Notes under the pieces: generated by a model
The model's database searches: none
Seen by the model: the letters and a program-made list of their open reading frames with translations, nothing else
What the model was told of the DNA's origin: nothing
Made by a program: the position numbers and the translations under genes
Part shown: positions 50,614 to 59,095 of the stretch, piece after piece
Layout: each line of letters begins with the position of its first letter
Position numbering within the stretch: the stretch's first letter is position 1
NCBI RefSeq assembly: GCF_900116855.1
Contig: NZ_UETD01000013.1
Location: forward strand, 62,001 to 126,000
DNA: 64,000 nt
Source: Ruminococcus flavefaciens
Lineage (GTDB): Bacteria > Bacillota > Clostridia > Oscillospirales > Ruminococcaceae
Direction: 5' to 3'

Positions 50614-53025
50614 TCACCACGTCCAGCTGCTGAATCTTTTTACAACTGATGAACGGAGGGTCTCGTTATTCTTTTTGCAGTATTCATTTACTGCGGCAAG
50701 AGCAATAAGTATCATTCCTGCGAAGAACAGGTATATCCACCAGTTGAGTGCCATGAGATATTCTCTTGTAGCGTATAATGTTACTATAAGAAGGCATGAT
50801 GCAGAGGTAATGAACCATGTCTTTGATCTTGCCATTATTGATACGATAAGCACTAATAGCATAACTGTCATTACGATAATAGTGTTTGCACCGTTGTCAA
50901 AGCGTATAGCGTCAATGAGGAGTGCAATGAATGAGAGAATGAATATTGCATTTGAGCTGTATCTGGCTGCCTCGGTGTTTTTACGCCAGATAAAGCGGCA
51001 GGCAGCACCTGTGAGTGCAACGATGGCGATCGTTATCTTGGATGAGAGCTCTGCGGAAGATGGTATGAGGAAAGGTCTTGTGATGAGTGCGATAGCTGTA
51101 AGGGCTGTTGTAACTGTGAGAAGTATTGAAGCTGTGACAGGGGCGGTATTCTTTTTTATGAAGCAGGCTGTATAGATGGCTGCTGCCATAAGTACTGCAA
51201 ATGCAGCATTTCTGCTTGAGCCAAACATAAGTATTATTGGCAGCCAGCCTGTTACGAGCATAGAGTCAATAGTGAACTTTTCTTCCGTTGAAGTGAATAT
51301 GCCTTTGTTGTAGATGGCTCTTGAAACGAGCATATAAACCACAAATACCGACGACATAGCAATGAGCTTCTCTATCTCGTGTTCCATGCTGCCTGTGATC
51401 CAGACATATATGGTCATTACAAATGAAGCAGCTGAGATAAGTGATGTGATGTTGCTGCGCACCCTGTTTGATACTGCGAAATGCAGGAGGCATATTGCTG
51501 CAGGGATGATGAAGAGGCGATCCAATGCAGGCAGGCACATGAGCATGACACCTGCGATGCAGAGGTCTGTGTATACTGCAAAGAGCATTTTATTTGAAGA
51601 ACCTGCTGATCTCTTGTTAAGAATGAATGCTGCACCTGTGAAGATGAGAGCAAGTATGCTGTATGATATCAGCAGTACAGTCTTGAATGACAGATCAGCT
51701 TCGTATGCTGCGACCTCTGCCAGTCGGAAAAAAGTGATGAGAGGCATGATAACAGCCGATATACCGGCAAGTTTGCTGATGATCTCATTTTTGCTGAATA
51801 CATATCCGCCTATTATTGCTGACATTAAGAGGCCTATAAGGAGTTCGGGGACGTAAGCCGTTTTTGTTAATTCTTCAAGGCATACTAATGAAGCTATTAC
51901 AGAAGAACCGAATGTGAAGCTCATTGTGAAAATGTGCCTGAATGCAGGGATAAAGCTGTGCATAAGGTAGAGTGCGAATGATAAAGCGAAGAACAGGAGG
52001 ATACCGTATCTTACGCCGTGATCCTCATATATAGACAGGCTTCCCATAAGGGCGAGGAGCAGACTAACAAGAGATTCGGCGTATATCAGGGCTTCATTTT
52101 TGAAGTATAAGCCGTAGAATATAAGCTGACAGATAATAACTGCGAAGACGAAGTAAGACTGAACTGTGGGTGAGGTAATGACCGAAACAGCGTATACTGC
52201 TGATATTGAACCATAGATCAGAGCCGAAACGGAGCCGACTGTTTTGTATGCCATATTGTTTGCAGATCTGACTGTCAGTTTTAAACCGTAGATGAGCGCA
52301 GTTATGACTGCCTGAAGAATTATAAATATAGTAACGGAACCTTCGAGATCGTTACCGATCTGCAATGCTGCAAATAGTACGGCGAGAGCTGATACAGAAA
52401 GGGCTGTATACATGAGAGCCTGATTCTTGAATATCTTTTTGCCTATGAACAGCATAACAGCAGCTGCTGCCGAGCCAAGTGCAAGCAGTGCAAATGTGCC
52501 GTCGCCGCTGAATGACAGCCATTCTCCCATGAGATGGTAGAAGCCTGCTGTCAGTACAGCTGTTGAGATGAAGCCTGTACCAAGGATATAGAATGATATC
52601 GATGTGCCTGAGAGCTTGAGGAACCTGCCGATAACTGCGCTGAGCATGAATGATACAACAGAAGCTGCGCAGATTATGGCTACTCTGCCTTCATGTGATG
52701 TGTGTACCCAGCTTGCGACTCCGAATGCAAGTCCTGACAGAACTACAAATATGGTTCCGATAAGGAAAAGCACGTTTGATACAGTCATATCGTTTTTTTC
52801 TTTGCGAGGAGCATTCATTGTCTGCTCCTGAACGGGATAAGCTGCACGCGGAGGATAAGGAGCAGCACACATACGCGGCGGCGCTGTGTTTCTGTATGCT
52901 TGAACTCCGGGCGGCAACGGAGCTGAACTGCTCTTTCCCGATCTGTTTACAATGCTTATGACAATGAAAGGCACTGCAAACGGGATAATAATGAAGAGTG
53001 CAACAATAATATAAATATTCAACAT
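50614..53025 (-). CDS. Very large polytopic membrane protein (DUF2157/DUF2339-like)
   Basis: 803 residues, nearly all hydrophobic, with an estimated twenty or more membrane helices. An N-terminal helix (about 3-25) is followed by a Pro-rich cytoplasmic segment (PAPYPPRAAYPV region, to about 75), then helices in pairs to the end. The layout resembles the DUF2157/DUF2339 membrane proteins, whose function is unknown. Of three in-frame ATG codons, the one at 53025 has the best spacing to AAAGGA. The gene is unusually rich in TGA/ATG-like codons on the plus strand only because of its Leu/Ile/Ala content. Confidence 0.78.
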   Translation of the reverse strand: MLNIYIIVALFIIIPFAVPFIVISIVNRSGKSSSAPLPPGVQAYRNTAPPRMCAAPYPPRAAYPVQEQTMNAPRKEKNDMTVSNVLFLIGTIFVVLSGLAFGVASWVHTSHEGRVAIICAASVVSFMLSAVIGRFLKLSGTSISFYILGTGFISTAVLTAGFYHLMGEWLSFSGDGTFALLALGSAAAAVMLFIGKKIFKNQALMYTALSVSALAVLFAALQIGNDLEGSVTIFIILQAVITALIYGLKLTVRSANNMAYKTVGSVSALIYGSISAVYAVSVITSPTVQSYFVFAVIICQLIFYGLYFKNEALIYAESLVSLLLALMGSLSIYEDHGVRYGILLFFALSFALYLMHSFIPAFRHIFTMSFTFGSSVIASLVCLEELTKTAYVPELLIGLLMSAIIGGYVFSKNEIISKLAGISAVIMPLITFFRLAEVAAYEADLSFKTVLLISYSILALIFTGAAFILNKRSAGSSNKMLFAVYTDLCIAGVMLMCLPALDRLFIIPAAICLLHFAVSNRVRSNITSLISAASFVMTIYVWITGSMEHEIEKLIAMSSVFVVYMLVSRAIYNKGIFTSTEEKFTIDSMLVTGWLPIILMFGSSRNAAFAVLMAAAIYTACFIKKNTAPVTASILLTVTTALTAIALITRPFLIPSSAELSSKITIAIVALTGAACRFIWRKNTEAARYSSNAIFILSFIALLIDAIRFDNGANTIIVMTVMLLVLIVSIMARSKTWFITSASCLLIVTLYATREYLMALNWWIYLFFAGMILIALAAVNEYCKKNNETLRSSVVKRFSSWTW

Positions 53026-53114
53026 ATCCATCATCCTTTCTCTGAGTGAATATTGCTGTTGTTTACTGTGACTATATCATAACATTTTTTGTGCGGATAT
53101 GTAAGGTGTTATTC

Positions 53115-53161
53115 GTCATTTATGTAATGACAAATGTCACTCATTTGGTGACTGATGACAT
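53115..53161. promoter_or_regulatory. Cluster of GTCA/TGAC dyads between divergent genes
   Basis: GTCATT/AATGAC (53115-53131) and GTCAC/GTGAC (53136-53152) are adjacent dyads, and ATGTCA/TGACAT (53134-53161) embraces the second. They lie about 50-90 bases upstream of the lipid-operon promoter and could bind a dimeric regulator. Confidence 0.55.
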
Positions 53162-53209
53162 CTTAAAAACATCATGATAACGTGGTATCATATGTATATG
53201 CCATCTATA

Positions 53210-53238
53210 TTGAAAGTCACGCTGAAAAGTGGTATAAT
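53210..53238 (+). promoter_or_regulatory. Promoter of the nitroreductase/lipid operon
   Basis: TTGAAA (53210-53215), 17-bp spacer, TATAAT (53233-53238), 30 bases before the first start codon. Confidence 0.92.
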
Positions 53239-53267
53239 ATCTACATAATGAAAAGGAGGCAGTTTAT

Positions 53268-53783
53268 ATGGATTTTACAGAGCTTTCGGAGAGCAGATAC
53301 TCCGTCAGGAAGTTTAAGGACAGACCTGTCAGCAAGGAGCATATGCAGATCATCCTGAGAGCAGCACAGCTCGCTCCGACCGGCTGCAATTATCAGCCGC
53401 AGAGGATATATGTTGCAGAGAGTGAGGAAGCCATCGGCAGGCTCAATGAGATAAGCAGATGTATCTTTGGGGCAAAGACTGTTCTTGTTTTTACTTATAA
53501 TGAGGACGAGGAATGGAAAAATCCCCTTGAAAAGGGCAGGCATTCGGGTGAACAGGATGTCAGCATAGTTGCTTCTCATGTAATGCTTCAGGCATGGGAG
53601 CTGGGGATAGGCACCTGCTGGGTGAACTACTTCAGCAATTCAAGGCTTGAAAAGGAACTGGGACTCCCCGAAAATGAGCGCTCGGTGCTTATAATACCCA
53701 TGGGATATCCTGCTGAGGACGCTTCTCCGCTGGCAATGCACAGTGAATATAAGGATATCAGTGATATTGTGAGATATCTGTGA
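53268..53783 (+). CDS. Nitroreductase family flavoprotein
   Basis: 171 residues of the FMN-dependent nitroreductase fold: SRYSVRKFKDRPV at the start, APTGCNYQPQRIYV for FMN contact, and GIGTCWVNYFSN later. It is a short, probably dimeric NAD(P)H oxidoreductase; substrate unknown. AAAAGGAGG precedes the ATG. It is the first of six closely packed genes, with 16 bases to the acyltransferase, so a redox step on a lipid intermediate is possible. Confidence 0.9.
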   Translation: MDFTELSESRYSVRKFKDRPVSKEHMQIILRAAQLAPTGCNYQPQRIYVAESEEAIGRLNEISRCIFGAKTVLVFTYNEDEEWKNPLEKGRHSGEQDVSIVASHVMLQAWELGIGTCWVNYFSNSRLEKELGLPENERSVLIIPMGYPAEDASPLAMHSEYKDISDIVRYL

Positions 53784-53799
53784 GTGAGGCGTACAGTCA

Positions 53800-54444
53800 A
53801 TGGATCGAAATTATGTGGTATATAAGCTGCTGAGAGCAGTGTTCAAGCCGCTTTTTCATATACTGTATCGTCCTGTTATAGTCGGCAGGGAGAATATCCC
53901 AAGTGACGGTGCAGCGGTCATAGCAGGCAATCATAAGCACGCTCTTGACCCTATACTTGTAGATGTTTGTACTAAAAGAGTTGTTCATACACTTGCAAAG
54001 AAAGACTTACACGACGGCAGGTTCGGAGCTTTTTTCCGCGGAGCAGGCACTATACCCGTTGATCTTCACAGCGCTCATAATCCTGCGGCGCTCGACGCAG
54101 CAATAAAGGTGCTTAGAGCAGGTGGACTTATAAATGTATCTCCCGAGGCAAAGAGAAACTATACCAATGAGCTGCTGCTTCCGTTCAAATTCGGTGCAGC
54201 GGTAATGTCACACAGAACGGATGCTCCTGTTATCCCATATGCGATAACAGGGGATTACAGATTGTTCAGGCGCGGGATCAGGATCGTATTCGGTGCCCCG
54301 ATCCATGCGGGAGGAAGGGAGCCCGATGAGATCAACAGAGAGCTCTATGATACAATAGCAGCATTGCTCGGGGAGTCAATGCCGCAAAGTGAGCGTGACA
54401 GCAGGCATTTTACATCATATGATGAATGGAGAGATAGATCATGA
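53800..54444 (+). CDS. PlsC-like 1-acylglycerol-3-phosphate acyltransferase
   Basis: 214 residues of the membrane-associated acyltransferase family, which put an acyl chain on the sn-2 position of lysophosphatidate or a similar acceptor. The HX4D catalytic motif is in GNHKHALDPILVD, and the acceptor-binding motif is NVSPEAKRNY. The C-terminus overlaps the ligase start by four bases. A housekeeping PlsC would not normally sit in such a cluster, so this copy is probably specialised. Confidence 0.9.
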   Translation: MDRNYVVYKLLRAVFKPLFHILYRPVIVGRENIPSDGAAVIAGNHKHALDPILVDVCTKRVVHTLAKKDLHDGRFGAFFRGAGTIPVDLHSAHNPAALDAAIKVLRAGGLINVSPEAKRNYTNELLLPFKFGAAVMSHRTDAPVIPYAITGDYRLFRRGIRIVFGAPIHAGGREPDEINRELYDTIAALLGESMPQSERDSRHFTSYDEWRDRS

Positions 54445-56087
54445 AAAGACATCTTGAATATCCCGATCGTTCGGTATACGATCATTTCAGAAAATGTGCT
54501 CTGGAATATGGCAGCCTTAGTGCTATCGATTATTATGGCAGATCAATATCCTACCGCGAGGTGCTTCGCGAGGTCAACAGGTGTGCCTGTGCCCTTATTG
54601 CGGCAGGAGTTGAAAAAGGTGACAGTATATCAATATGTCTTCCCAATATACCACAGGCAGTTTATCTTTTTTATGCTGTCAGCAAGATAGGTGCAGTTGC
54701 AAATATGATACATCCGCTGTCTGCTGAGAAGGAGATCATCGATTACATTGAGCTTACGGAAAGCAAGTATATTTTTGCCATTGATATTATCAGTGATAAG
54801 CTTGAACGTATCGTCAGAAAGACAGATCTGCAACTTGCTGTTGCGGTTTCGCCTGCCGATGAGATGAGTATTCTTTACAAGGCAGGATACGGCTTTAAAA
54901 GTCTGGCTTCTCCAAAGAAAAAACACGGCTTTAAGGACTGGAAAACTTTTATGGCAGGAGCTTCACCTGCTGACAGATACTTCAATGAGCATACTTCTGC
55001 TGATGAATGTGCAGCTATTCTTTACAGTGGCGGCACAACTGGCAAGCCCAAGGGCATTATGCTCACAAATCTTAACTTCAACGCCCTTGCTCTCCAGAGC
55101 ATAGATGCCTGCGGATGTCTTGAAAAGGGGGACAGGGTACTGTCAGTCATGCCTGTCTTTCACGGCTTCGGACTGGGTGTATGTATACACACAGTCTTTA
55201 CATTCGGTGGTACAGCAGTAATGCTCCCTAAATTCAATATAAAAGAATTTGACAAGCTCATACTGAAAACAACACCTAATGTTATTGCCGGAGTTCCTGC
55301 TATCTACGAAGCACTTCTAAGAAGCGACAGCCTTGAAGGCAAGGACCTCAGCTTTATCAAATGTGTTATTTCGGGCGGTGATTCTCTTGCTGCCAATACG
55401 AGAGTGAAACTCAATAAAATGCTGAGCAGTCACGGATGTAATTGCAAAGTCCGTGAGGGCTACGGTCTTACCGAATGTGTAACAGGAAGCTGCCTTACTC
55501 CCGAGGATTGCGTTGATACTGCTACCTGCGGTATGCCTTATGCGGATACATTTTATAAGATAATTGATCCCACAAGCGGAGAGGAGCTTCCGGATGGTGA
55601 AACAGGAGAGATCATCCTGCGCGGTCCTACGGTCATGAAGGGCTACTACAAAGAACCCGATGAGACAGCTATTGCGCTGAGGAAGCACAGTGACGGGAAT
55701 ATCTGGCTTCATACGGGAGATCTGGGATATAAGTCCGAGGAGGGGCTGATCTACTTCCGTCAGCGTCTGAAGCGCATGATAGTATCAAACGGATATAATA
55801 TCTACCCTCAGAATATAGAAAACGTCATCAGTCTTCATAAAGCAGTCGCAATGTGTGCGGTGGTCGGTATACCCGATGAGCTTCGCGGTCAGAGGGTAAA
55901 GGCTTTTGTCATGCTGAGAAGCGGTGCATCTGAGGAACGCACGAACAAAGAGATAATGGCGCTTCTCAGAAAAAACATAGCTTCATATGCCATACCTTAT
56001 GAGATCAGCTTTGTTGAGAGCTTTCCAAAGACCCTCGTCGGGAAAATAGCGTATAATGAGCTTATTGCGGAGGAACTGAAAAAATGA
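54441..56087 (+). CDS. Acyl-CoA synthetase / AMP-dependent fatty acid ligase
   Basis: 548 residues of the adenylate-forming family: P-loop YSGGTTGKPKG near 195-205, ALQSID..., the Tyr-Gly-Leu-Thr-Glu motif GYGLTECV, LHTGDLGY with catalytic Asp, hinge QRLKRMIVSNGYNI and the terminal Lys in PKTLVGKIAYN. It should activate a carboxylic acid, probably a fatty acid, as acyl-AMP and then a thioester. No acyl carrier protein is in the cluster. It overlaps both neighbours by four bases. Confidence 0.92.
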   Translation: MKRHLEYPDRSVYDHFRKCALEYGSLSAIDYYGRSISYREVLREVNRCACALIAAGVEKGDSISICLPNIPQAVYLFYAVSKIGAVANMIHPLSAEKEIIDYIELTESKYIFAIDIISDKLERIVRKTDLQLAVAVSPADEMSILYKAGYGFKSLASPKKKHGFKDWKTFMAGASPADRYFNEHTSADECAAILYSGGTTGKPKGIMLTNLNFNALALQSIDACGCLEKGDRVLSVMPVFHGFGLGVCIHTVFTFGGTAVMLPKFNIKEFDKLILKTTPNVIAGVPAIYEALLRSDSLEGKDLSFIKCVISGGDSLAANTRVKLNKMLSSHGCNCKVREGYGLTECVTGSCLTPEDCVDTATCGMPYADTFYKIIDPTSGEELPDGETGEIILRGPTVMKGYYKEPDETAIALRKHSDGNIWLHTGDLGYKSEEGLIYFRQRLKRMIVSNGYNIYPQNIENVISLHKAVAMCAVVGIPDELRGQRVKAFVMLRSGASEERTNKEIMALLRKNIASYAIPYEISFVESFPKTLVGKIAYNELIAEELKK

Positions 56088-57415
56088 CGGATAACAGGAG
56101 AGTACTGCTTGTTCATCCTGAGATATCGCGTACAAAGTATAATTTTGCGGGGATAATCGATAACGAGCCGCTGGAGCTTGAATATATATATGCTCTGCTG
56201 GCTGAAAAGGGATATGAGCCATTTATCTGGGACGGGCAGGTAGAAAAGGATAAATACGCGGACAGACTTGCTGAAATATCGCCGTTTGCTGTATATGTCT
56301 GCGGAAGAACAAGGCAGGAGAATTTTATGAAGGAGTATTGCAGGCTTGCCAAGGAGCAAGGCTGCATCACGATCGTAGGCGGACTTCATGCTCAACTGAA
56401 TTTCAGACGTTTCTTCTGTGAATACATAGATCATGTTGTAACTTCCTTTGATATTTTTCACATTGCGGATATACTCGAAGGAAAAGAGATTTCCGACAGC
56501 GTCTGTACAAATGATCACGGCAGATGGACGATAAAGAATGCAGAACCATTTGACATAAACAGACTGCCGCTTCCTGACAGAACTTATTTTTATGAGCACA
56601 GTGACAGATACCGCTATCTTGAGCTTCTGCCCTGCGCTCATGTCAGAACGTCTTACAGCTGCCCCTTCAGGTGCAGCTTCTGCTGCAGGAATAAAATGAA
56701 CTGCGGTACATATTCGGTACGCAGCATAGAGTCTGTTGTGGACGAGATAGCGGGGATCGACTGTGAAAGCATTTACTTTATAGATGATGATTTTCTTGTG
56801 GACAGGAAAAGAGTGGAGCTGTTTATTGAACTTGTTCGGAAGCGGGACATTCATAAAAAGTATGTCTGCTACGGACGTGCTGACTTTATTGCTGCAAATT
56901 CTGATCTAATGAAAGATCTGAAAGATATTGGATTTTATTATATCCTCACAGGACTTGAAGCCGCTGACGGCCGCCGACTGAAAAAGTACAACAAGAAGAC
57001 CGGTGTCAGGACCAATGCGGAAGCGGTCGGGATTCTGAATGATGCTGGTATAAACATCATGGGAATGTTCATAGTTGATCTCGACTTCAAAGCAGGGGAC
57101 TTTCGCAGAGTATATAAGTGGATAAAGCACAATAAGCTCAAACACGCCGCCATATCAATATTCACGCCCGAGATGTCATCTGAGCAGTTTGAGGAATACA
57201 AGGGCAGACTCATTACCGATGATCCGTCGCAGTGGGACTATCTTCACGTTGTTGCAAAGCCCGAGAATATGAGTGTAAGGCGCTATTATATGTATTATCA
57301 TATTCTGGTCGTCAGGCTGTTCATAAGAGGCTGGAGGGACGGACTTTACGATTTCCTCGACTACGGCTTCTACATAAAGTCGATGATAAATAATCTTTTT
57401 AAATTCGGAGGCTAA
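56084..57415 (+). CDS. Radical SAM protein with probable N-terminal cobalamin-binding domain
   Basis: 443 residues. Residues 1-130 form a Rossmann-like domain typical of B12-binding radical SAM proteins (VLLVHPEISRTKY, CITIVGGLHAQLN). The radical SAM cluster motif CX3CX2C is Cys193, Cys197 and Cys200 (YSCPFRCSFCC). The following TIM-barrel shows YFIDDDFLVDR and the SAM segment TGLEAADGRRLKKYNK. Members methylate unactivated carbons or join or rearrange carbon skeletons, including lipids. Here the neighbours suggest a lipid or acyl substrate. Confidence 0.9.
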   Translation: MTDNRRVLLVHPEISRTKYNFAGIIDNEPLELEYIYALLAEKGYEPFIWDGQVEKDKYADRLAEISPFAVYVCGRTRQENFMKEYCRLAKEQGCITIVGGLHAQLNFRRFFCEYIDHVVTSFDIFHIADILEGKEISDSVCTNDHGRWTIKNAEPFDINRLPLPDRTYFYEHSDRYRYLELLPCAHVRTSYSCPFRCSFCCRNKMNCGTYSVRSIESVVDEIAGIDCESIYFIDDDFLVDRKRVELFIELVRKRDIHKKYVCYGRADFIAANSDLMKDLKDIGFYYILTGLEAADGRRLKKYNKKTGVRTNAEAVGILNDAGINIMGMFIVDLDFKAGDFRRVYKWIKHNKLKHAAISIFTPEMSSEQFEEYKGRLITDDPSQWDYLHVVAKPENMSVRRYYMYYHILVVRLFIRGWRDGLYDFLDYGFYIKSMINNLFKFGG

Positions 57416-57417
57416 TA

Positions 57418-58092
57418 ATGTCTGAAAAATATACTAATCCCGTAAAAAAGATGATACCCAGCAAGCTTGAAACAGGCTTTCAGCAGTTTCTTTACAAGCA
57501 CGTCGGAAAACACATACCAAAGAGCCTTACTCCCAATGATGTGACACTGATCGGTGCCCTTGGCGGACTTTTTGCCGTAGTTTCAACACTTCTTGCAAAT
57601 GTATCACCTCTTTTCTTTATCGGCACACTTTTGGGTCTGGCGATCCACCTTGTGGCAGATGATCTTGACGGATATGTTGCACGCAGCCGAGGTATGTCCT
57701 CAAGAGCAGGAGCGTATTTTGACCTTATAACCGATGTTCTTTTCTCAACATTCCTCATCCTTTCGTTTGGTCTGACGCCGTACTGTAATATGGCGGTGGC
57801 TGCGTTCGGTGCACCGCTTTACGGAGTTATGAATGTTACCATGATGAACTACATCATATACTTCAACGAATTCCAGTTCCCGCGACTTGGACCTATCGAA
57901 GCGCACATAGCTTATGCGGCAGCTGCTGTACTGGCAATGGTATTCGGCGATAGAGAATGGTTTTTTATTGGAAGCTTTGGCGTCAAGACACTTGATATCG
58001 TAATGTTCGTGGGAATGCTTCCGATGTATTACGAGATGATCAGAATGGCGATAAGACTGTTCAACAGACTGAAGGAAGCCGATGGAAAATGA
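57418..58092 (+). CDS. CDP-alcohol phosphatidyltransferase family protein
   Basis: 224 residues with about six helices. The complete motif Dx2DGx2ARx8Gx3Dx3D is present at residues 81-106 (Asp81, Asp84, Gly85, Ala88, Arg89, Gly98, Asp102, Asp106). It joins a CDP-activated lipid or alcohol to an acceptor alcohol to form a phosphodiester lipid head group. Two bases separate it from the radical SAM gene, and it overlaps the next gene by four. Confidence 0.92.
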   Translation: MSEKYTNPVKKMIPSKLETGFQQFLYKHVGKHIPKSLTPNDVTLIGALGGLFAVVSTLLANVSPLFFIGTLLGLAIHLVADDLDGYVARSRGMSSRAGAYFDLITDVLFSTFLILSFGLTPYCNMAVAAFGAPLYGVMNVTMMNYIIYFNEFQFPRLGPIEAHIAYAAAAVLAMVFGDREWFFIGSFGVKTLDIVMFVGMLPMYYEMIRMAIRLFNRLKEADGK

Positions 58093-58715
58093 ATGAACTA
58101 TACATAGTACTTATCCGTGCTCATACAGGGCTCGGAAAAGCAGCGCGAAAGATAACGGGATACGGATATACTCATATAGCTGTGTGTACAGACAGGAGCC
58201 TTACTGATTTTGTAAGCTATTCCAGACGGTATCATAATTATCCCTTTGAAGCCGGTTTTACCCATGAATACAGAGATTACTATGCTTTTGGACGTCATGA
58301 CAGCGTTGGTATCAAGGTTTTCAGGCTAACACCAGATGCTGAGCATTACGATAAAGTGATTAGATATATACGCAGCTGTGAGAACGATAGTGAGGAGACA
58401 TTCAATCTCTTTTCAATGATGACAATGCCGATACTTCACGGTATAAGAATCTATAAAGCAAACAATTGTATGTCTTTCACGGCGCGGGTGATAGAATTGA
58501 GCGGCTGTGTGAAAATGGACAGAGAGCATTATCGTTACAGCATCAAGGATATGGACGAACTTCTGGAGAAGTATTTTTACTTTGAAGGCAGGCTTCGCCG
58601 ACGAACATCTCCGCACTATGATGAGTATATGGAGCCCTTTGAGGTCTGCAGGTTTTTCAAGGGTATGGGAAGGCTCATATGTGATTTGATATCGCGTATC
58701 ATAAGTGATGGTTAA
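58089..58715 (+). CDS. Permuted papain-fold (NlpC/P60-YiiX-like) protein
   Basis: 208 residues, not annotated by any family I can name for certain. It shows the order of a circularly permuted papain-like enzyme: His29 in GYGYTHIAVCTD first and Cys127 in KANNCMSFTARVIELSG later, with a hydrophobic helix after the Cys. Related proteins (LRAT/YiiX types) act on lipids or acylated molecules as thiol acyltransferases or hydrolases. As the last gene of the cluster it may transfer or trim an acyl chain. Confidence 0.7.
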   Translation: MNELYIVLIRAHTGLGKAARKITGYGYTHIAVCTDRSLTDFVSYSRRYHNYPFEAGFTHEYRDYYAFGRHDSVGIKVFRLTPDAEHYDKVIRYIRSCENDSEETFNLFSMMTMPILHGIRIYKANNCMSFTARVIELSGCVKMDREHYRYSIKDMDELLEKYFYFEGRLRRRTSPHYDEYMEPFEVCRFFKGMGRLICDLISRIISDG

Positions 58716-58921
58716 AAGCGTACAGCACAAAAGTGATATAAAAATATAATGAAGCGAGATATAATAAGTGTAAGTATACAATATGTAGAATATGGCAAAT
58801 ATTTTACTTGTGATAATTACGTGAAAAACATAAAAGCGTTAATGAGTAACTGATTAATTAAGCTTTCTTTGTTTATTTCGACGAAATTTAACAATGATTT
58901 TTATTGATTTCCTTTTTTGTA

Positions 58922-58950
58922 TTGCAATTTGCCGAAACTGACAGTATAAT
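58922..58950 (+). promoter_or_regulatory. Promoter of the nucleotide-sugar dehydratase gene
   Basis: TTGCAA (58922-58927), 17-bp spacer, TATAAT (58945-58950). It leaves a leader of about 140 bases. Confidence 0.8.
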
Positions 58951-59005
58951 AAATGTATATAAGCATAGATGGGGATTTATATATTTATAAAAAGGTTGGT
59001 TTACT

Positions 59006-59077
59006 GTACAAAACATTTAGTGTTATTATTTATGACAGCTTTTGTACAATGAACGGTCACTGCTTTTACTGTGACCG
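59006..59077 (+). promoter_or_regulatory. Two hairpins in the dehydratase leader
   Basis: GTACAAAA/TTTTGTAC (59006-59013 with 59040-59047) encloses a 26-base loop. CGGTCAC/GTGACCG (59054-59060 with 59071-59077) follows and ends six bases before the ribosome site. No T run is present, so control by RNA folding or mRNA stability is more likely than termination. Confidence 0.5.
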
Positions 59078-59095
59078 AATTGGAGGGAATACGTT

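Larger units (their letters stand above)
58716..59095. other. Long AT-rich leader region of the dehydratase gene
   Basis: No terminator is evident after 58715. The stretch 58730-58915 holds only AT-rich DNA. A promoter lies at 58922, and two hairpins lie in the long untranslated leader that follows. Confidence 0.75.
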
